DNA of 64,000 nucleotides, taken from positions 2,232,764 through 2,296,763 of the forward strand of contig NZ_CP021378.1 of NCBI RefSeq assembly GCF_002215495.1. Reading direction: 5' to 3'. The stretch is from Porphyrobacter sp. CACIAM 03H1. Lineage in GTDB: Bacteria; Pseudomonadota; Alphaproteobacteria; Sphingomonadales; Sphingomonadaceae. Below, in pieces: positions 27,369-36,976 of the stretch. The first letter of the stretch is position 1; every line of letters begins with the position of its first letter. A model generated the notes under the pieces. The model was not told where the DNA came from. It did no database searches and was given only the letters and a program-made list of their open reading frames with translations. Both the position numbers and the translations under genes were made by a program.

Positions 27369-30158
27369 TTGAGCGACGACAGCGACATCCTCGATTCCAC
27401 CCCGCCCGCACCCATGGGCGGCTTCGACCGCATCGACATCGTCGACGAGATGAAGTCGAGCTATCTTGACTATGCGATGAGCGTCATCGTCAGCCGCGCG
27501 CTGCCCGACGTGCGCGACGGGTTGAAGCCGGTGCACCGCCGCATCCTCTTCGCCAGCCAGGAAGGCGGCTTCGTCGCCGGGCGGCCCTATCGCAAGAGCG
27601 CCAAGATCGTTGGCGACGTGATGGGCAACTACCACCCGCACGGCGACGCGGCGATCTACGATGCCCTCGCCCGCATGACCCAGCCCTGGTCGATGCGCGT
27701 GCCGCTGATCGACGGTCAGGGCAATTTCGGCTCGATGGACCCCGATCCGCCGGCCTCGATGCGCTACACCGAGGCGCGGCTGGCGCGGGTCGCGAACTCG
27801 CTGCTCGACGATCTCGACAAGGACACGGTCGACTTCACCGACAACTACGACGGCAGCCGCAAGGAACCGGCCGTCCTGCCCGCACGCTTCCCCAACCTGC
27901 TGGTCAACGGCGCGGGCGGGATCGCAGTCGGCATGGCGACCAACGTGCCGCCGCATAACCTCGGCGAAGTGATCGACGGCTGCCTTGCCTTCATCGAGAA
28001 CCCGCACATCACCTCGGAAGAGCTGATCCGCTACATCCCCGGCCCCGACTTCCCGACCGCGCCGCTGATCCTCGGCACTCACGGGGCGCGGATGGCCTAC
28101 ACCACGGGCCGCGGGTCGATCCTGATGCGCTGCCGCCACGAGATCGAGCGCGGCCGCAACGAGCGCCAGTCGATTGTTTTCACCTCGATCCCCTACCAAG
28201 TCGGCAAGTCGAACCTCGTCGAGAAGATCGCCGAGGCCGCGAAGGACAAGCGCATCGAGGGCATCGCCGACATCCGCGACGAAAGCTCGCGCGAGGGTGT
28301 GCGCGTGGTGGTGGACCTGAAGCGCGACGCCACGCCGGAAGTCGTGTTGAACCAGATCTGGCGGCACACGCCTGCCCAGTCGAGCTTCCCCGCCAACATG
28401 CTGGCGATCCGCGGCGGCCGCCCCGAAACGCTCACCCTGCGCGACATCGTGCAGAGCTTCATCGCCTTCCGCGAGGAGGTCATCACCCGCCGCACCAAGT
28501 TCGAATTGAACAAGGCGCGCGAGCGGGCGCACCTGTTGCTCGGCCTCGTGGTCGCGGTCTCGAACCTCGACGAGGTGGTGGCGATGATCCGCTCCGCCCG
28601 CAATCCGGCCGAGGCCCGCGCGCGGCTGCTCGCCAAGGAATGGCCGATCGGCGACATCGCACAGTATATCCGCCTGGTCGAGGCGATCGAGCCTAACGCG
28701 GACGAGAGCGGCGGCACCTATCGCCTGTCCGAACGGCAGGTGAAGGCGATCCTCGAACTGCGCCTCCACCGCCTCACCGCGCTCGGCCGTGACGAGATCG
28801 GCGACGAGTTGAAGGGCCTTGCCGCCGCGATCGAGGAATATCTCTCGATCCTCGCCGACCGGGTGAAGCTCTACGAGGTGATGCGCGGCGAACTCGAGGA
28901 GATCAAGGCGACCTACGCCACCCCGCGCCTGTCCGAGATCGCGCCCGCATGGGACGGTCTCGACGACGAGGACCTGATCGAGCGCGAGGAGATGGTCGTC
29001 ACCGTCACCCACGGCGGCTACATCAAGCGCACCCCGCTCGACACCTTCCGGGCGCAGGGCCGCGGCGGCAAGGGCCGCTCGGGCATGGCGACCAAGGACG
29101 AAGACGCCGTCGTCGAGCTGTTCGTGACCAGCACCCACAACCCGGTGCTGTTCTTCACCAACACCGGGCGCGTCTACCGCATGAAGGTGTGGAAGCTGCC
29201 CGAAGGCGGCCCCCAGACCAAGGGTCGCCCGATGGTCAACCTCCTTCCGCTGGGCGAGGACGAGCGCGTCACCAACGTGCTGCCCCTGCCCGAGGACGAG
29301 GCGAGCTGGGCCGACCTCAATATCGTCTTCGCCACCGAGCAGGGCATGGTCCGCCGCAACTCGATGGACGCCTTCGCCAACATCCCGACCGCGGGCAAGT
29401 ATGCGATGGGCTTCGTCGAGGGTTCGGGCGACCGGCTGATCGGGGTGCAATTGCTCACCGAAGACCAGCAGATCTTCCTCGCCAGCGACAGCGGCAAGGC
29501 GATCCGCTTCTCCGCCACCGACGCGCGCGAGACCAAGAGCCGCACCGGCATCGGGGTACGCGGCATGAGCCTGAAGAAGGGCGGCAAGGTCGTCAGCATG
29601 GCGGTGCTTGCCCCGCTCACTGCCGACATGGAAACGCGCGAGGCCTACGTCCGCGCGGCGGCATGGAAGAACAACGGCGCCGTGCCGACCCTGCCCGCCG
29701 ATCAGGTGGCGGCAATGGCGGAGGCCGAGGAATTCATCCTCACCATCACCGCCAACGGCTACGGCAAGATCTCGTCGGCCTACGAATACCGCACCACATC
29801 GCGTGGCGGACAGGGCATCACCAATATCGGTGCGCCCGAGAGCAATCCGGAACGCAACGGCCCGGTGGTTGCCAGCTTCCCCGTCAAGCACGGCTCGCAG
29901 CTGATGCTGGTGACCGACCAGGCCAAGCTGATCCGGCTCGGCATCGACTTCCGCCACCTGATCGAGGGCGGATTCGAGAGCCTCAAGGGCTTCAGCATCT
30001 CGGGCCGCGGCTCGTCCGGCATCCGCATCTTCGATGTCGCCAAGGGCGAACACATCGTCGGCGCGGCGCTGATCGACGAGACCGAGGAGCCGGAGAACCC
30101 GGCCGAGGAAGCGATCGCTGCGGAACTTGCGGGCAAGACCGAGCCGCCCGTCACCTGA
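27369..30158 (+). CDS. gyrA: DNA gyrase subunit A
   Basis: Breakage-reunion subunit of gyrase, 929 residues, from a TTG start (the only fitting one before [21 protein letters not shown]). Catalytic tyrosine Y133 in MRYTEARL. The quinolone-determining region reads [15 protein letters not shown]: the E. coli Ser83 position is Ala (A94), while Asp87 is kept (D98). The GyrA box is QGRGGKG near residue 560, and the C-terminal half is the beta-pinwheel DNA-wrapping domain. The 3' end overlaps the convergent lysoplasmalogenase by eight bases. Confidence 0.97.
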   Translation: MSDDSDILDSTPPAPMGGFDRIDIVDEMKSSYLDYAMSVIVSRALPDVRDGLKPVHRRILFASQEGGFVAGRPYRKSAKIVGDVMGNYHPHGDAAIYDALARMTQPWSMRVPLIDGQGNFGSMDPDPPASMRYTEARLARVANSLLDDLDKDTVDFTDNYDGSRKEPAVLPARFPNLLVNGAGGIAVGMATNVPPHNLGEVIDGCLAFIENPHITSEELIRYIPGPDFPTAPLILGTHGARMAYTTGRGSILMRCRHEIERGRNERQSIVFTSIPYQVGKSNLVEKIAEAAKDKRIEGIADIRDESSREGVRVVVDLKRDATPEVVLNQIWRHTPAQSSFPANMLAIRGGRPETLTLRDIVQSFIAFREEVITRRTKFELNKARERAHLLLGLVVAVSNLDEVVAMIRSARNPAEARARLLAKEWPIGDIAQYIRLVEAIEPNADESGGTYRLSERQVKAILELRLHRLTALGRDEIGDELKGLAAAIEEYLSILADRVKLYEVMRGELEEIKATYATPRLSEIAPAWDGLDDEDLIEREEMVVTVTHGGYIKRTPLDTFRAQGRGGKGRSGMATKDEDAVVELFVTSTHNPVLFFTNTGRVYRMKVWKLPEGGPQTKGRPMVNLLPLGEDERVTNVLPLPEDEASWADLNIVFATEQGMVRRNSMDAFANIPTAGKYAMGFVEGSGDRLIGVQLLTEDQQIFLASDSGKAIRFSATDARETKSRTGIGVRGMSLKKGGKVVSMAVLAPLTADMETREAYVRAAAWKNNGAVPTLPADQVAAMAEAEEFILTITANGYGKISSAYEYRTTSRGGQGITNIGAPESNPERNGPVVASFPVKHGSQLMLVTDQAKLIRLGIDFRHLIEGGFESLKGFSISGRGSSGIRIFDVAKGEHIVGAALIDETEEPENPAEEAIAAELAGKTEPPVT

Positions 30159-30816
30159 CGGGCTGCTCACCCCTCAGGCATTGCACGATCCCGGTGGCGA
30201 TCATGACCTGCCCGGCATAGTAGATCGGCCAGATCAGCAGATCGGGCAGCGGAGCGAGGTTGATCGGCCCCATGCGTGAGAAGATCAGCCAGTCGCTGAT
30301 CACGAACAGCACCGCCCCGGTGCCGACGCGGTAGCGGGGATAGTGGCTCATCCAGGCCGCGCTCGCCATTGCGCCCAGAAAGGCGCCATAGATGGCGACC
30401 TCGGCCGCCCCGCTCAGCAGGAAGCTGACCAGCGGGGTTCCGATCAGCAGCCCAGCCCCGATCATTTTCTGGGTCGGCGAGGGGCGCGGGTGGCGGTTGG
30501 TCAGGTAGAGGATCACGGCCACGATATGGGCGGAGGCGAAGAAAGCGCCGCCGATTACAAAATTGAGATCGATCGCCACGTCGCCCGCCGCCGCCAGCAC
30601 CAATGCCACAACCAGCAAAATGCCGTCGCGCCCCCGCCACTCCGACGGAACGCGCACCCACGAATAGACCGCGAGCAGGCCGACCGAGGCGCCCTTGGCG
30701 AGGAGGCCCCAGGTGCCCTCCCCCACCGGGTTGTCGCGCAGGAAGTAATAGGCGACCGCCGCCGCGATGCTCGCCAGCAGCCACGGCCGTTGTTCGATCA
30801 GTGCTTGCCTCGCCAT
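30151..30816 (-). CDS. Lysoplasmalogenase (YhhN/TMEM86 family)
   Basis: A polytopic membrane protein of 221 residues with about seven or eight hydrophobic helices and the family sequences LLAKGASVGLLAVYSW, AAAGDVAIDL and FVISDWLIF; the conserved aspartates of the YhhN family are present. Family members hydrolyse the vinyl-ether bond of lysoplasmalogens, but many bacteria lack plasmalogens, so the native substrate is uncertain. The chosen ATG starts just before the first helix; the longer open frame runs across the trmFO promoter side and is rejected. Confidence 0.87.
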   Translation of the reverse strand: MARQALIEQRPWLLASIAAAVAYYFLRDNPVGEGTWGLLAKGASVGLLAVYSWVRVPSEWRGRDGILLVVALVLAAAGDVAIDLNFVIGGAFFASAHIVAVILYLTNRHPRPSPTQKMIGAGLLIGTPLVSFLLSGAAEVAIYGAFLGAMASAAWMSHYPRYRVGTGAVLFVISDWLIFSRMGPINLAPLPDLLIWPIYYAGQVMIATGIVQCLRGEQPVR

Positions 30817-30885
30817 TCGGTCCCGTCCCTGTCGCAAACCCCTTAGGGCTTGCCGGGGGGCTAACACGCAATTACCTGCCCCGCC

Positions 30886-32271
30886 ATGACCGGACCTGCG
30901 ACTTCCCACGATGTGCACATAATCGGCGGCGGCCTCGCCGGAAGCGAGGCGGCCTGGCAGCTCGCGCAGCGCGGGGTGCGGGTGCGACTGTCGGAAATGC
31001 GCGGCAGCGGCGACATGACCCCGGCGCACCAGACGGACGGGATTGCCGAACTGGTCTGCTCCAACTCCTTTCGCTCCGACGACGATGCCAAGAACGCCGT
31101 CGGCCTGCTTCACCACGAGATGCGGGCGCTCGACAGCCTCGTGATGCGTGCAGGCGAAGTCGCGCGGGTGCCCGCTGGGAGCGCGATGGCGGTCGACCGC
31201 GACGTGTTCTCGGCCGAGGTCGAGAAGGCGCTGAGCCAGCACCCCAATGTCACCATCGTCCGCGAACGGGTGGATGCCTTGCCCGAGGCGGGCCTCACAA
31301 TCGTCGCTACCGGGCCGCTAACCGCCGAGGCGCTGGCGGGGAGTATCGTGCGCGCGACCGGTGCCGAACGGCTCGCATTCTTCGATGCCATCGCCCCCAT
31401 CGTCCACCGCGATTCCATCGACATGAGCAAGGTCTGGATCCAGTCGCGCTGGAACAAGCGGACCGAGGCCTCGAACGAGGGCGGCGACTACATCAACTGC
31501 CCGATGACGAAGGAGCAGTATCTCGCCTTCCACAAGGGGCTGATCGAGGGCGAGAAGACAGAGTTCAAACAGTGGGAAAAGGACACGCCCTATTTCGACG
31601 GCTGCATGCCGATCGAGGTCATGGCCGAGCGCGGGGTGGACACGCTGCGCTTCGGGCCGATGAAGGGTGTGGGACTCGACAATCCCTTCGATACGACGCC
31701 CGAGTTCCCGCAAGGCCGCTGGCCCTATGCCGTGGTGCAGCTGCGACAGGACAACAAGCTCGGCACGCTGTGGAACATGGTCGGCTTCCAGACCAAGCTG
31801 AAATACGCGGCGCAAATAGAGCTGTTCCGCACCATCCCGGGGCTGGAGAACGCCGAGTTTGCCCGGTTGGGCGGCCTTCACCGCAACACGTTCCTCAACT
31901 CGCCGCAAGTGCTCGATCGCCAGCTGCGCCTGAAGGCCGCGCCGCATATCCGCTTCGCCGGGCAGGTCACGGGCTGCGAGGGCTATGTCGAAAGCGCGGC
32001 GATCGGCCTTGTGGCGGGCATGATGACGGCGGCGGAACTGGCGGGCCGGGCATGGCAGCCTCTGCCCGCGACAACCGCCTTGGGCGCGTTACTCAGCCAC
32101 ATCACCGGTGATGCCGAGGCCGAGACCTTCCAGCCCATGAACATCAATTTCGGCCTGTTCCCACCGCTCCACGAGGTCGGCAAGAAGGCCCGCAAGGAGG
32201 CCTACACCACCCGCGCCAAGGCCGATCTCGAACGCTGGATCGGCGAGACCCGCGCGGCGGTACCGGCCTAG
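30886..32271 (+). CDS. trmFO: tRNA m5U54 methyltransferase, FADH2/folate-dependent
   Basis: Methylates U54 of the tRNA T-loop using methylenetetrahydrofolate and FADH2. 461 residues with the N-terminal FAD-binding [19 protein letters not shown] motif, SNSFRSDD with the conserved region near residue 50, [11 protein letters not shown], and the C-terminal [13 protein letters not shown] and [11 protein letters not shown] segments. It belongs to the GidA-like family but carries the TrmFO-specific segments. Confidence 0.95.
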   Translation: MTGPATSHDVHIIGGGLAGSEAAWQLAQRGVRVRLSEMRGSGDMTPAHQTDGIAELVCSNSFRSDDDAKNAVGLLHHEMRALDSLVMRAGEVARVPAGSAMAVDRDVFSAEVEKALSQHPNVTIVRERVDALPEAGLTIVATGPLTAEALAGSIVRATGAERLAFFDAIAPIVHRDSIDMSKVWIQSRWNKRTEASNEGGDYINCPMTKEQYLAFHKGLIEGEKTEFKQWEKDTPYFDGCMPIEVMAERGVDTLRFGPMKGVGLDNPFDTTPEFPQGRWPYAVVQLRQDNKLGTLWNMVGFQTKLKYAAQIELFRTIPGLENAEFARLGGLHRNTFLNSPQVLDRQLRLKAAPHIRFAGQVTGCEGYVESAAIGLVAGMMTAAELAGRAWQPLPATTALGALLSHITGDAEAETFQPMNINFGLFPPLHEVGKKARKEAYTTRAKADLERWIGETRAAVPA

Positions 32272-32275
32272 CGGC

Positions 32276-32737
32276 TCAGCACTTGCAGGCGGGCTTCTTC
32301 GCCGCGGGCTTGGGAGCCGTGGCAGCGAATTCGCGCGGGGTCAGGCTATCATCGCCGTCCATGTCGGCGCTTTCGAAGCGGTCGACCGTGGCAACCGCCC
32401 ATTCCTCGAAGGTCAGCAGGTTGTTGCCGTCCTTGTCGAGCTTGCGAAAGCCCTCGGTTCGGCTGGCGAGCATCTCGTTGCGGCTGATCAGCCGGTCACG
32501 GTTGCGGTCATAGCGGAAGAAGCGCTGTTCCTCGCGGCTGAGGTCGCTGAGTTCAGGCGGCGCCGGACCTTTGAGACTGCCTGGATCGGCAAGCGGAAGC
32601 TGTTCCCGGTCTGTCGGGGGCAGCGCGGCAGCAGGTGGCGGAGCGCCCTGTTCGATCGCCGCACGGCCCTGCCACCAGAACACGCCCACCCCGGCGAGGA
32701 CCAAGCCACCCAGCACTCCCAGCACGATCTGTCGCAA
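32276..32737 (-). CDS. Membrane-anchored three-EF-hand protein
   Basis: About 153 residues from a TTG start that sits seven bases after a strong AAGGGGGGG ribosome site and directly opens a hydrophobic anchor (IVLGVLGGLVLAGVGVFWW). The frame also has an ATG at 32809, overlapping the upstream gene. After a Pro/Ala-rich stretch come three canonical EF-hand loops: DRNRDRLISRNE, DKDGNNLLTFEE and DMDGDDSLTPRE. All have acidic residues at loop positions 1, 3, 5 and 12, except for N at position 3 of the first and N at position 5 of the second, so calcium binding is likely. The tail is lysine/alanine-rich and ends in CKC. Function unknown; possibly a periplasmic Ca2+ sensor or buffer. Confidence 0.8.
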   Translation of the reverse strand: MRQIVLGVLGGLVLAGVGVFWWQGRAAIEQGAPPPAAALPPTDREQLPLADPGSLKGPAPPELSDLSREEQRFFRYDRNRDRLISRNEMLASRTEGFRKLDKDGNNLLTFEEWAVATVDRFESADMDGDDSLTPREFAATAPKPAAKKPACKC

Positions 32738-32786
32738 GGGTCTGCCCCCCCTTTTTGCTACGATCCCGCTCCGTAAATATACGTAA

Positions 32787-33449
32787 TCATGCGCGAAAGA
32801 TAGCGGCACCGAGCGCTGCCAGCGGCGCGCCCCGGCCGAGCATCAGCGGATGTCCTCCTCCCCGCAGGGCACGGAGTGCGAGCGCCTCGAGCACGGCAAG
32901 ACCGCGCAGGGCACGCGGAATCCTGCCCACGCCCTCCCCCGGCGCGAGCCCGGCCGCGACCAGCACCGCGCGCTCGGCCGTATCGGAAACGCCCGCGGCG
33001 GCATCGGCCAGCGCCCAGCGCCGCCCGGCCAGCCCGAGCCGCGCCGCCACCAAGCCGGAAGCCTCTCCATCGGCAAGTCCGGCAAAGAATGCCCCGCGCC
33101 CGGCACCGAAAGCGGCTGCCTCCTCGGGGCCAATCTTCTCGGCGATAACCAGCACTTCCCACGCGTCAACCATTGGCGCGAGCACGCTCTCCCGCCCCTT
33201 CCAATGCACCCCGATCGCATCGAGCACGGCATCCCCGCGCGGGCGATGATCCCGTGGCTTTGCAAGGGCCTCGCGCCACCAAGCGAGCCGCATCTGGCCA
33301 AGCATCGGCTCGCTGGTGCGGGCCACGATCCGGGCCAGCCTGCGATCAAACTGAAGAGCTATGCTTAACGGCCCGCGAACCTTCGGGCCGGACCAGGCCA
33401 GCGCCAGTTCGGCCTCGGGAGGCAGGGGATCGGTCGGATCGGGGGTCAC
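32787..33449 (-). CDS. Squalene/phytoene synthase family protein, degenerate
   Basis: 220 residues from a GTG; an upstream extension of 21 residues is open but not conserved-looking. The SEPMLGQMRLAWWREAL segment is typical of the PSY/SQS superfamily, close to the NDUFAF6-like branch. The two aspartate-rich DxxxD substrate motifs of true prenyl synthases are not seen, and the protein is shorter than the 280-300 residues usual for active enzymes. It is therefore more likely a complex-assembly-type homologue or non-catalytic relative than a carotenoid enzyme. A carotenoid role cannot be excluded. Confidence 0.7.
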   Translation of the reverse strand: MTPDPTDPLPPEAELALAWSGPKVRGPLSIALQFDRRLARIVARTSEPMLGQMRLAWWREALAKPRDHRPRGDAVLDAIGVHWKGRESVLAPMVDAWEVLVIAEKIGPEEAAAFGAGRGAFFAGLADGEASGLVAARLGLAGRRWALADAAAGVSDTAERAVLVAAGLAPGEGVGRIPRALRGLAVLEALALRALRGGGHPLMLGRGAPLAALGAAIFRA

Positions 33450-33527
33450 GGTCCTGCGCCTAACCAAGGCTTTGCAGGCTTGGCAAGCAAACTGTCCCGG
33501 CCCGGCACGCAAGGGGCGAAAGCCGAC

Positions 33528-33555
33528 CGCTAACGGCCATTAGGAATTCGCTAAC
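33528..33555. promoter_or_regulatory. Direct repeat CGCTAAC, 21-bp spacing, upstream of tadG
   Basis: Two CGCTAAC heptamers start 21 bp apart (two helical turns) in the 211-bp spacer ahead of the tadG-like gene; the second is part of the near-palindrome TTAGGAATTCGCTAA. This arrangement could be an operator. CtrA-type sites (TTAA-N7-TTAA) are not matched exactly. Confidence 0.3.
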
Positions 33556-33660
33556 CACGAACTTTGGCAATCCGCTTACCAGACCCGATTAAGGCCTCAG
33601 GCTGCATCTGGAATGCCTGCGCGATTTGCGCGTGCGGCATCAGGAAGGGGCACCGATCCG

Positions 33661-35646
33661 ATGGGGCGAGAAATGCAGACAGGAATGTCGTTCATGCGCA
33701 GACTGCTGCGCGACAAGTCCGCAAACACGCTCGCGATTTCCGCAGCGGCGATGGTTCCGCTCATGGCGATGGTGGGCGGCGGCGTCGACGCCAGTCGTTA
33801 CTACATGGCGACCGCGCGCATGCAGGCCGCCTGTGACGCTGGCGCGCTCGCCGCACGAAGGGCGATGACCGACGACACCTTCACCACCGCGCATCGCCAG
33901 ATCGGCCTCAACTTCTTCGACCAGAACTTCAACGAAGGTATTTACGGCGTCTCGGGACGCACGCGCAACTTCACCTCCGATGGCAACGGCGTGGTGTTCG
34001 GCAATGCCAGCGCCACCCTCCCCACCACGATCATGGGCGCCTTCGGCTACAACGAGTTCAACGTCACCGTCTCTTGCAGCGCCGAAATCAACATCTCGAA
34101 CACCGACATCATGTTCGTGCTCGACGTTACGGGCTCGATGTCCGAGTGTCCCGACGGCACCCAGTGCAATTCGGGTTCGGGCTCCAAGATCGTCGCGCTG
34201 CGCAGCGCGGTGATGAACTTCTACGATACCGTGCAGGCAGCAACCTCGGCGAGCGCACAGGTGCGTTACGGCGTGGTGCCCTATTCGCAGCAGGTCAATG
34301 TCGGCTTCTCGATCCCGCGCGAATACATGGCCGACAGCCACACCTACCAGTCGCGCGTCGCGCGCTACTGGCCGGCCGCCTTCCCCAACAACAATGAAGG
34401 CGACACGATCGTCCTGTCGGACGCTGTCGAATTCCTGCCGCGGTCGACTTCGAACTTCAACTCGACGAACACCGATCACTACCGCTTCCGTACCGACGGT
34501 TCGGCTGGGACAACGGCGCGCAATGTCTGCACCAATTACCCCAACACCTATACCGTCACTGTCAACGGCCAGACCCAGAGCTGGCAGGTGTTCGCGGCGA
34601 CCGAATTCGTGCTCAACCAGTGGCCGTGGAACGGCAGCAACAACAACCTTGCCGGTTGCCGCGCCCGGGTCCGCAAGACCCGTCAGCTGACCGCGACCGA
34701 CGTCACGCCGCAGTTCCGCGAGTGGATCTATTGCCAAGTCACGCCCGGCGTCGCCAATCCCTGCAATGTCAACAATCCGGCGCGCAGCCCCGCCGGCTGG
34801 GAGACGGTGAACCTCTCCTCGATCTACAACAACAACACGCTGCAGATCCCGGTAGGCACCAACGGGGCGATGATCACCCAGACCTGGAGCGGCTGCATCG
34901 AGGAACCGGTGTGGATGGACACCACCGGTAACTACAGCCCGATTCCGAATGCAGCCCATGACCTCAACATCAACCTGGTGCCGCAGAACGATGCCCAGCG
35001 CTGGAAGCCCTCGCTCAACAGTGCAGTCTATGAACGACGCGACGGCAGCGGGAACCGCACCACCTCCTGGGTGACTTCGACCGGCAACCAGGACCGCCCC
35101 GGCTGGGTCTGCCCGCGCGCAGCCATGCGGCTCCGGGAAATCGGCACAGGCCAGCCCTTCACCCGCACCGACCTGCAGAACTACGTCAACAGCCTCGCAG
35201 CAAGCGGCAACACCTATCACGATATCGGCATGCTCTGGGGCGCACGCTTCATCTCGCCGCGCGGGATGTTCGCCGCCGACAACGCCGAAGCGCCCAACGG
35301 CGATGCGATAGCGAGGCACATCGTGTTCATGACGGACGGCCTTCTGGTGACCGGGGTCGAGAACTATTCGACCCAAGGCATCGAATGGTGGGATCGCCGT
35401 GTCACCGGCAATGGCGACTCCAACCGTGAAGCGACCCGCCGCGCTGCGCGTCTGCAGGCCATCTGCCGCGCCGCCCAGCAGGAGAACATCACCGTCTGGG
35501 TGGTCGCCTTCGGGACAACCCTGACGCAGAATCTCCGTGACTGCGCCTCCCCCGGACGCGCCTTCCAGGCCAACGATTCGGCGACCCTCAATGCGCAATT
35601 TCAGGAAATCGCGCAGAAGATCGCCGCGCTGAGGCTCACCTCGTGA
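33661..35646 (+). CDS. TadG-like pilus assembly protein with von Willebrand A domain
   Basis: 661 residues. An N-terminal Flp-pilus TadE/G-type anchor (SANTLAISAAAMVPLMAMVGGGVDASRYYM) is followed by a long extracytoplasmic region containing a vWA domain. The MIDAS motif begins with DVTGSMS (D155), and a second part near the C-terminus contains HIVFMTDGLLV and WVVAFGTTL. The region between has many Asn/Thr and cysteine residues typical of secreted proteins. Several ATG codons lie near the start; the one chosen follows AGGAAGGGG. The next gene overlaps its stop by four bases, so the three tad genes are one operon. Confidence 0.88.
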   Translation: MGREMQTGMSFMRRLLRDKSANTLAISAAAMVPLMAMVGGGVDASRYYMATARMQAACDAGALAARRAMTDDTFTTAHRQIGLNFFDQNFNEGIYGVSGRTRNFTSDGNGVVFGNASATLPTTIMGAFGYNEFNVTVSCSAEINISNTDIMFVLDVTGSMSECPDGTQCNSGSGSKIVALRSAVMNFYDTVQAATSASAQVRYGVVPYSQQVNVGFSIPREYMADSHTYQSRVARYWPAAFPNNNEGDTIVLSDAVEFLPRSTSNFNSTNTDHYRFRTDGSAGTTARNVCTNYPNTYTVTVNGQTQSWQVFAATEFVLNQWPWNGSNNNLAGCRARVRKTRQLTATDVTPQFREWIYCQVTPGVANPCNVNNPARSPAGWETVNLSSIYNNNTLQIPVGTNGAMITQTWSGCIEEPVWMDTTGNYSPIPNAAHDLNINLVPQNDAQRWKPSLNSAVYERRDGSGNRTTSWVTSTGNQDRPGWVCPRAAMRLREIGTGQPFTRTDLQNYVNSLAASGNTYHDIGMLWGARFISPRGMFAADNAEAPNGDAIARHIVFMTDGLLVTGVENYSTQGIEWWDRRVTGNGDSNREATRRAARLQAICRAAQQENITVWVVAFGTTLTQNLRDCASPGRAFQANDSATLNAQFQEIAQKIAALRLTS

Positions 35647-36260
35647 TGCGCCGCCTGCACCGTATTGGTGACTTCCTAAGGCAGCTGCGCGACGACCGCA
35701 GCGGGGTCACCCTCGTCGAGTTCGCCTTTGTCGGACCGGTCCTGATCCTGATGGTCATCGGCCTGTTCGACATCGCGCACACGCAGTACACCAGCTCGGT
35801 GTTGCACGGCGCGTTGCAGAAGGCGGGCCGCGATCTCACCCTCGAGAACGCGAACAGCCAGGAGGCGAACATCGACCAGCGCGTTGCCGACCAGGTCCGC
35901 TCGCTCATGCCGGCCAGCGCCACGGTCGTGTTCGAAAAGGTGTCGCACTTCGACTTCGCCGATATCGGCGAGCCCGAGGAATTTACCGACCAGAACGACG
36001 ACGACATCTGCAACAACAACGAACCCTATGTCGACACCAACGACAACGGCCAGTGGGATGCGGATCGCGGCAAGGACGGGATCGGCGGTGCGCGCGACGC
36101 CGTGCTCTACACCGCGCGGGTTTCCTATCCGCGGCTGTTCCCGCTCTACGGGATGATCGGCCTGCCGCAGGAGGTCACGCTCGAGGCTTCCACCGTGCTG
36201 CGCAACCAGCCTTTCGACGAGCAGAACGACCGCATCACCACGACGAGGAACTGCACATGA
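35643..36260 (+). CDS. TadE-like minor pseudopilin with calcium-loop insert
   Basis: 205 residues from a GTG overlapping the tadG-like stop; an ATG follows one codon later. TadE-type N-terminus: a basic stretch, then DRSGVTLVEFAFVGPVLILM, where the Glu of the pseudopilin helix is present. The mature part contains an Asp/Asn-rich stretch with EPYVDTNDNGQWDAD, which resembles an EF-hand or dockerin calcium loop. Presumably secreted or assembled at the inner membrane with the Tad apparatus. It overlaps the following gene by four bases. Confidence 0.87.
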   Translation: MMRRLHRIGDFLRQLRDDRSGVTLVEFAFVGPVLILMVIGLFDIAHTQYTSSVLHGALQKAGRDLTLENANSQEANIDQRVADQVRSLMPASATVVFEKVSHFDFADIGEPEEFTDQNDDDICNNNEPYVDTNDNGQWDADRGKDGIGGARDAVLYTARVSYPRLFPLYGMIGLPQEVTLEASTVLRNQPFDEQNDRITTTRNCT

Positions 36261-36946
36261 CCGACACCAAACCGGTCTCACCGCTGGCGAAGGCACGGGC
36301 CTTTGCCCGCCACCTCTCCGGGGACCGCTCGGGTCTCGCGATGGTCGAATTCGCCTTCGCCGCGCCGCTGGTGCTCGGCATGGGGATGCTCGGCACCGAC
36401 ACCGCGCTGCTGGTGATCACCCACCTGCAGGTCAGCCAGATCGCGATGCAGGTCGCCGACAACGCCTCGCGCGTCGGCGAGCAGGACGTGCTGACCGCGC
36501 GCAAGGTGTTCGAACGCGATATCGCCGAGACCCTCATCGGAGCCGAGAAGCTCGGCGACAACATCAACATCTTCGGCCAGGGGCGGGTGATCATCTCCAG
36601 CCTCCAGCGCAACGCGCAGGGCGGGCAGTGGATCGCATGGCAGCGGTGCCGCGGCGCGAAGCGCCATGACTCGACCTATGGCCGCGAGGGGGCCGGCGCG
36701 ACCGGAACCTCCTTCCCCGGTATGGGTGAGCCGGGTCGCTACATCACCGCCTCGCAAGGAACTGCGGTGATGTTCGTCGAAGTCGCCTACGACTTCACCT
36801 CGCCCCTGCCCGTCGAGATCTTCGAGGGCCAGACGATCACCTACACCGCCGCTTTCAACGTGCGCGACAACCGCGACCTCACCCGGCTTTACGCCGGCGG
36901 GCCGGTGGCGAGTTGCACCACCTATTCGGCAGCCCGCCCGACCTGA
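36257..36946 (+). CDS. TadE-like pseudopilin
   Basis: 229 residues, with a cytoplasmic basic N-terminus and a pseudopilin-type helix (DRSGLAMVEFAFAAPLVLGM) that keeps the conserved Glu after Val. The ATG overlaps the previous stop (ATGA). The rest is a predicted extracytoplasmic domain with few cysteines and no catalytic motif. The rest of the Tad machinery (ATPase, secretin, TadB/C, CpaB, prepilin peptidase) is not in the window, so this trio must work with genes elsewhere. Confidence 0.87.
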   Translation: MTDTKPVSPLAKARAFARHLSGDRSGLAMVEFAFAAPLVLGMGMLGTDTALLVITHLQVSQIAMQVADNASRVGEQDVLTARKVFERDIAETLIGAEKLGDNINIFGQGRVIISSLQRNAQGGQWIAWQRCRGAKRHDSTYGREGAGATGTSFPGMGEPGRYITASQGTAVMFVEVAYDFTSPLPVEIFEGQTITYTAAFNVRDNRDLTRLYAGGPVASCTTYSAARPT

Positions 36947-36976
36947 TCGCGGCCGGGCGGCCCTGCCGGGCAGGCT

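Noticed and set aside
27279..30170. 963-codon open frame opposite gyrA
   Set aside because: Antisense shadow of a high-GC coding sequence; low-complexity His/Arg/Gly composition, no ribosome site or domain, whereas gyrA on the plus strand is unmistakable.
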